Source: Progne subis subis
Lineage: Eukaryota; Chordata; Aves; Passeriformes; Hirundinidae
NCBI GenBank assembly: GCA_022316685.1
Contig: JAKJHU010000005.1
Location: forward strand, 16,036,707-16,100,706
DNA length: 64,000 nt
Direction: 5' to 3'
Part shown: positions 60,721 through 64,000 of the stretch, piece after piece
Layout of the letters: each line of letters begins with the position of its first letter
Numbering within the stretch: the stretch's first letter is position 1
Notes under the pieces: model-generated
What the model was told of the DNA's origin: nothing
The model's input: the letters and a program-made list of their open reading frames with translations, nothing else
Database searches by the model: none
Position numbers and translations under genes: made by a program

Positions 60721-63700
60721 AACATTTCATAAAGCTACACTGCTTTTTACTTTGGTCAATATGTAGTACATGCAAGAGACCAAAACGATACTGAAAAATA
60801 ACAATGAAAGAGACTGTGGTTTGATAAAAATATCTACATATGGAAATGTTGATTGAATGTTATTAGTGTTTGATTTGGCTCGCAGAGAACTGCAAAATCC
60901 ACTTAAAGAAAGAATGCCATTCCATGGATTTCTGTGTGAAGCAGCATCTCCCACATTATGAGAACCACGCTGAGCCCTTAATCCAGCACACACACTTGCT
61001 GTAGGTGTGGGCAGGGAACATAGGCTCATTTGAAGAAAGAACTGTTTTACTTTGCTAGTGGATACTGGCATTATTCATCCTCAAGCCATGGAAACAGAGA
61101 CTTGTAGCAGACATGAAAACAGTGGTCTTACTGGTCACCAAGGGTGCTGGTACCACTGAGCCTTTGCAATCCAGATGCCTGCAGCTTCCACACCTTGCCC
61201 TCTTCCCAGCCAGCACAGGCCTTTTGTGAGGCCCTCTGCAACCACTGCTCCCAGCACTCACCCCCAGGACTAAGCTGAAGGCTGTGCCTTGTGACCTAGT
61301 ATGTGGGAGGAGAAAAAAACCCGTCTCAAAAGCTTGGTCCTGCCCTGCTGCCGGTTCCTATCTGCCATGTAGATAAAGAAGATGTTGTTGAGTGCTGGGT
61401 GCTGGACAGGACCTGGCAGAGGGGGTCAGCACCGATGTCCAGAACACTTTACACATTGTACATATTATTCATTATACCTGTAAAGAAACTGTCCTTCAGG
61501 AAAGGAGAAAATAAGTTTCACAGCAGCAGGCATAGTCTCCACGTATTATTACTATGTAAGACAAAATAAGTCCTAAATATATAAGTTAATAACTACATCT
61601 TCTCATTCAGTAGAGTTACCAATATGCACAAATAACAAGGCTGGAAAAAGTCATGCTCTTATTACTTCTATCCTTGTCCTTAATTCCCCTCCTTCTCTCC
61701 TGTTGTTTAGTACATGCTCCTATTACATCATGTCTAAAATTAGGTTGCAGGATCAGGCTTTCTTGTGGAATACTTAGCGCTACTTCCTTCAGACGAGACC
61801 AGGAATTCTACAGGAAAGGTCTTTTTACACTATTTTTTATGTCTTAGCCTGATCCTGGTGCTGTCAAATGAACAAATGTCTTTCCCTTGGTTTCAAAGAC
61901 TCTTGGGCTGGACCATGCAGCCAGAGACCACAACATGGCATACTCATTAGATGAAGGGAAATGTATGTCTGCATGTATAAATAGCTGATCTGCCTGCTAG
62001 AGCAGATGAAATCATGCTCAGAGATTCTTTTTTTTTCTAATTAAAAATTATGATTCAAGTGGGACCAAAGCCCTTCTCCTATGACTGACCAGCCCTGCAA
62101 ATTATACTAGAAAGAGATACAAGAATACATCTTCCTACTCTAAAGATGCAGAAGCCATGGCAGACAGATAAGGATGTGCAGATGTAATCCAATAGCCAGG
62201 GCTCTGTTACACACGGCTATGCAGGCGTACACACAAATGTATGCACATTTTCCAAGGAAGTTGCTGGCATATAGGCTTAGAAAGTACAGTTTAGCCAGAT
62301 AAAGGCTGCATATCACTACTTTAACTGCCTGTCTCTTCTAACAAACTATTTTTCATAGCATCTCTGTAGTTACATTAGGATATCTCATTCAGCGGAGAAG
62401 GATGAATAAGAAATTATAGACACTACTTCAAGGGTTTATGCAACTTAAGCTTAACTTCAAGGTTTACTCAGAGAGTACGCTGTCCTGTATATTAAGTACC
62501 TGTGCTCCATACATAATTTTAAATGTGAATTTTCCCATCCCCTCAGATGATTTGTAAGAACAGGTACTTATAAACTATACGATGCATTTTTAATAGATTA
62601 GTTTTTTTGCACAGTCAGTTCAGTTCCCTGTTGCTTTTCTTTCACAATCAGAAATATTGATTGTCCTGAAGGCCCCCCAAAAGTATACAGCTTCTACATC
62701 CCCTAATTAAGGACAGGCCATTCAACTGCTGCTTTTGAACAAAAAAAAAAAGGGTGATGTTCTTTTCCTTTAGCTTGGATATTCTCAAAATGCATCCATG
62801 GAGAGACAAGTGTTTAGGTAAGATCCAAATTTATGTTCAATAGTCAAGATTTACCGATGTAATTTTAGACCTATGAAAGTTGTCTGGTTGAGACTGTGCC
62901 TACATCAGCATTTTAGTTGCAGGCAGCAGCATGGTTTTGAAGTGAATCCTGTGGGCGTGCAGTACTGATGCTGGGGGCTGAGCGCCAAAACTGCCTTGTT
63001 CTCCTGGTCTGCTCCTCTTGAAAGAGGATACTTGGAAATATTTTCTAATGCTGACACCACCCAGCTCTTAGCTGGCCATATCAAGTTTATGGGCAGTAGA
63101 AAGAAATAAAAGGTAAATAATCTGCTTTATCTGAGACAGGGATCTCAGGACAAGATGGATGGGAAGGACCATTAGGCAGCTTAGATGTACACAGTGAATT
63201 CTGATGTCTTGAGTGAAGAGTGAATCTCTGCCCCACATGTGCAATTCTATGTGTACTCTGCAACAGGTGAGGAACTAGCTTCAGACCATGTGGTGCACAG
63301 AAAGAGCTAAGGGACAACCCTGTGTGACAGGAGGGGACACGACCCTCAGGGGGACGTGCTCAGCATCTCATCCTTGTACCCCATGTACAACTCTGGTACA
63401 AGCTTGGGGCAGGACTTGTTGAACTGAATGCAGCTAGGAGCAAGAAAGTTGTTCCCAGTTTCTAGCATTATAAAGAATCTTCCACTTTCTGATGTCTCCT
63501 GCCAACTTCACATTTGTAAGCCTCAGAGGAAGGACTATGCTATTGTCTCCAAGTTTGCTACTGCTCTTTACTTTCAACATAAATAAAAGGAAAATAATAA
63601 TATTTTTTTTAAAAAAAGGCATTTCATTGAAGATGTATAGAATGTATTGGCATCAAAAGAACACATTTCATAGAAGCTATATAGAATTTATTCTATATGA

Positions 63701-64000
63701 ACATCATCACAACATACAGAATAAATTTCTGCTTTTCTTTTCCCTTTAAAGTTAACTGCCATGTCTCAGATTGAGAGAAGTAGTTTCATACTTTTGTTTA
63801 TCCTACGATTAGTTATGTTCTTTTTGAGAACTTCTACATTATCCATTTTCTGGATCTTTAAGAACTCACTGTGGCACTTGCCAAATATGTAAACGTTGCA
63901 GCAGTTACACTTTCATTGCCCATGAAAAATGGACTTGTAGGATTTAGATGGCTGCAGTTCTTTGGTGCTGAAAGTATTTTTTAAAATCTGAGAAAAGATT
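60721..64000. other. unique AT-rich DNA, no gene recognised
   Basis: A minus frame of 114 codons (60727-61071) and several shorter ones show no domain. No CR1 tail, LTR or long tandem repeat is seen up to the right edge. Confidence 0.55.

Overview
The window looks like about 64 kb of AT-rich, gene-poor DNA from a bird nuclear genome, either intergenic or inside a very large intron. The organism call rests on interspersed repeats. There are several 5'-truncated CR1 LINEs that end in the diagnostic tandem 8-mers (ATTCTATG / TCACAGAA), and two LTRs of a type I associated with avian, probably passerine, ERVL-like endogenous retroviruses. No mammalian L1 or Alu, no bacterial gene organisation and no CRISPR array was seen. 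The species cannot be named from this sequence.

Layout: 1-4.9 kb is unique DNA with one 123-codon open frame at the left edge (minus strand) that continues, after a stop, to the window edge. 4.9-16.1 kb carries four CR1 pieces (4930, 9862, 11174, 15696). 16.1-34 kb is mostly unique, with a short CR1 reverse-transcriptase scrap at 24.2 kb, a possible tRNA-SINE relic at 25.4 kb, two T/G-rich tracts and two weak candidate exons. A striking (AAGGG)n array of about 34 units lies at 34.1-34.3 kb. 43.4-49.3 kb is the most mobile-element-rich part: an LTR on the plus strand, a tandem duplication, a related near-complete LTR on the minus strand with a purine tract and an open frame just upstream of it, then another CR1 tail. 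49.3-64 kb is again mainly unique, with long homopolymer tracts, an A/C-rich tract and two relics of palindromic DNA transposons.

No protein-coding gene could be recognised with confidence. Most open frames are short and uncharacterised, and the longest lie in repeats or carry no recognisable domain. Four candidate exons (20.9, 31.0, 51.1 and 57.9 kb) and two retained open frames (left edge; beside the second LTR) are listed at low confidence because they combine an open frame with plausible splice or structural context. I see no operon, RNA gene or convincing new biological system. The most useful leads are the inverted LTR pair with possible retained internal sequence, the large AAGGG array, the ancient palindromic MITE relics and the short phase-0 candidate exon at 20.9 kb.
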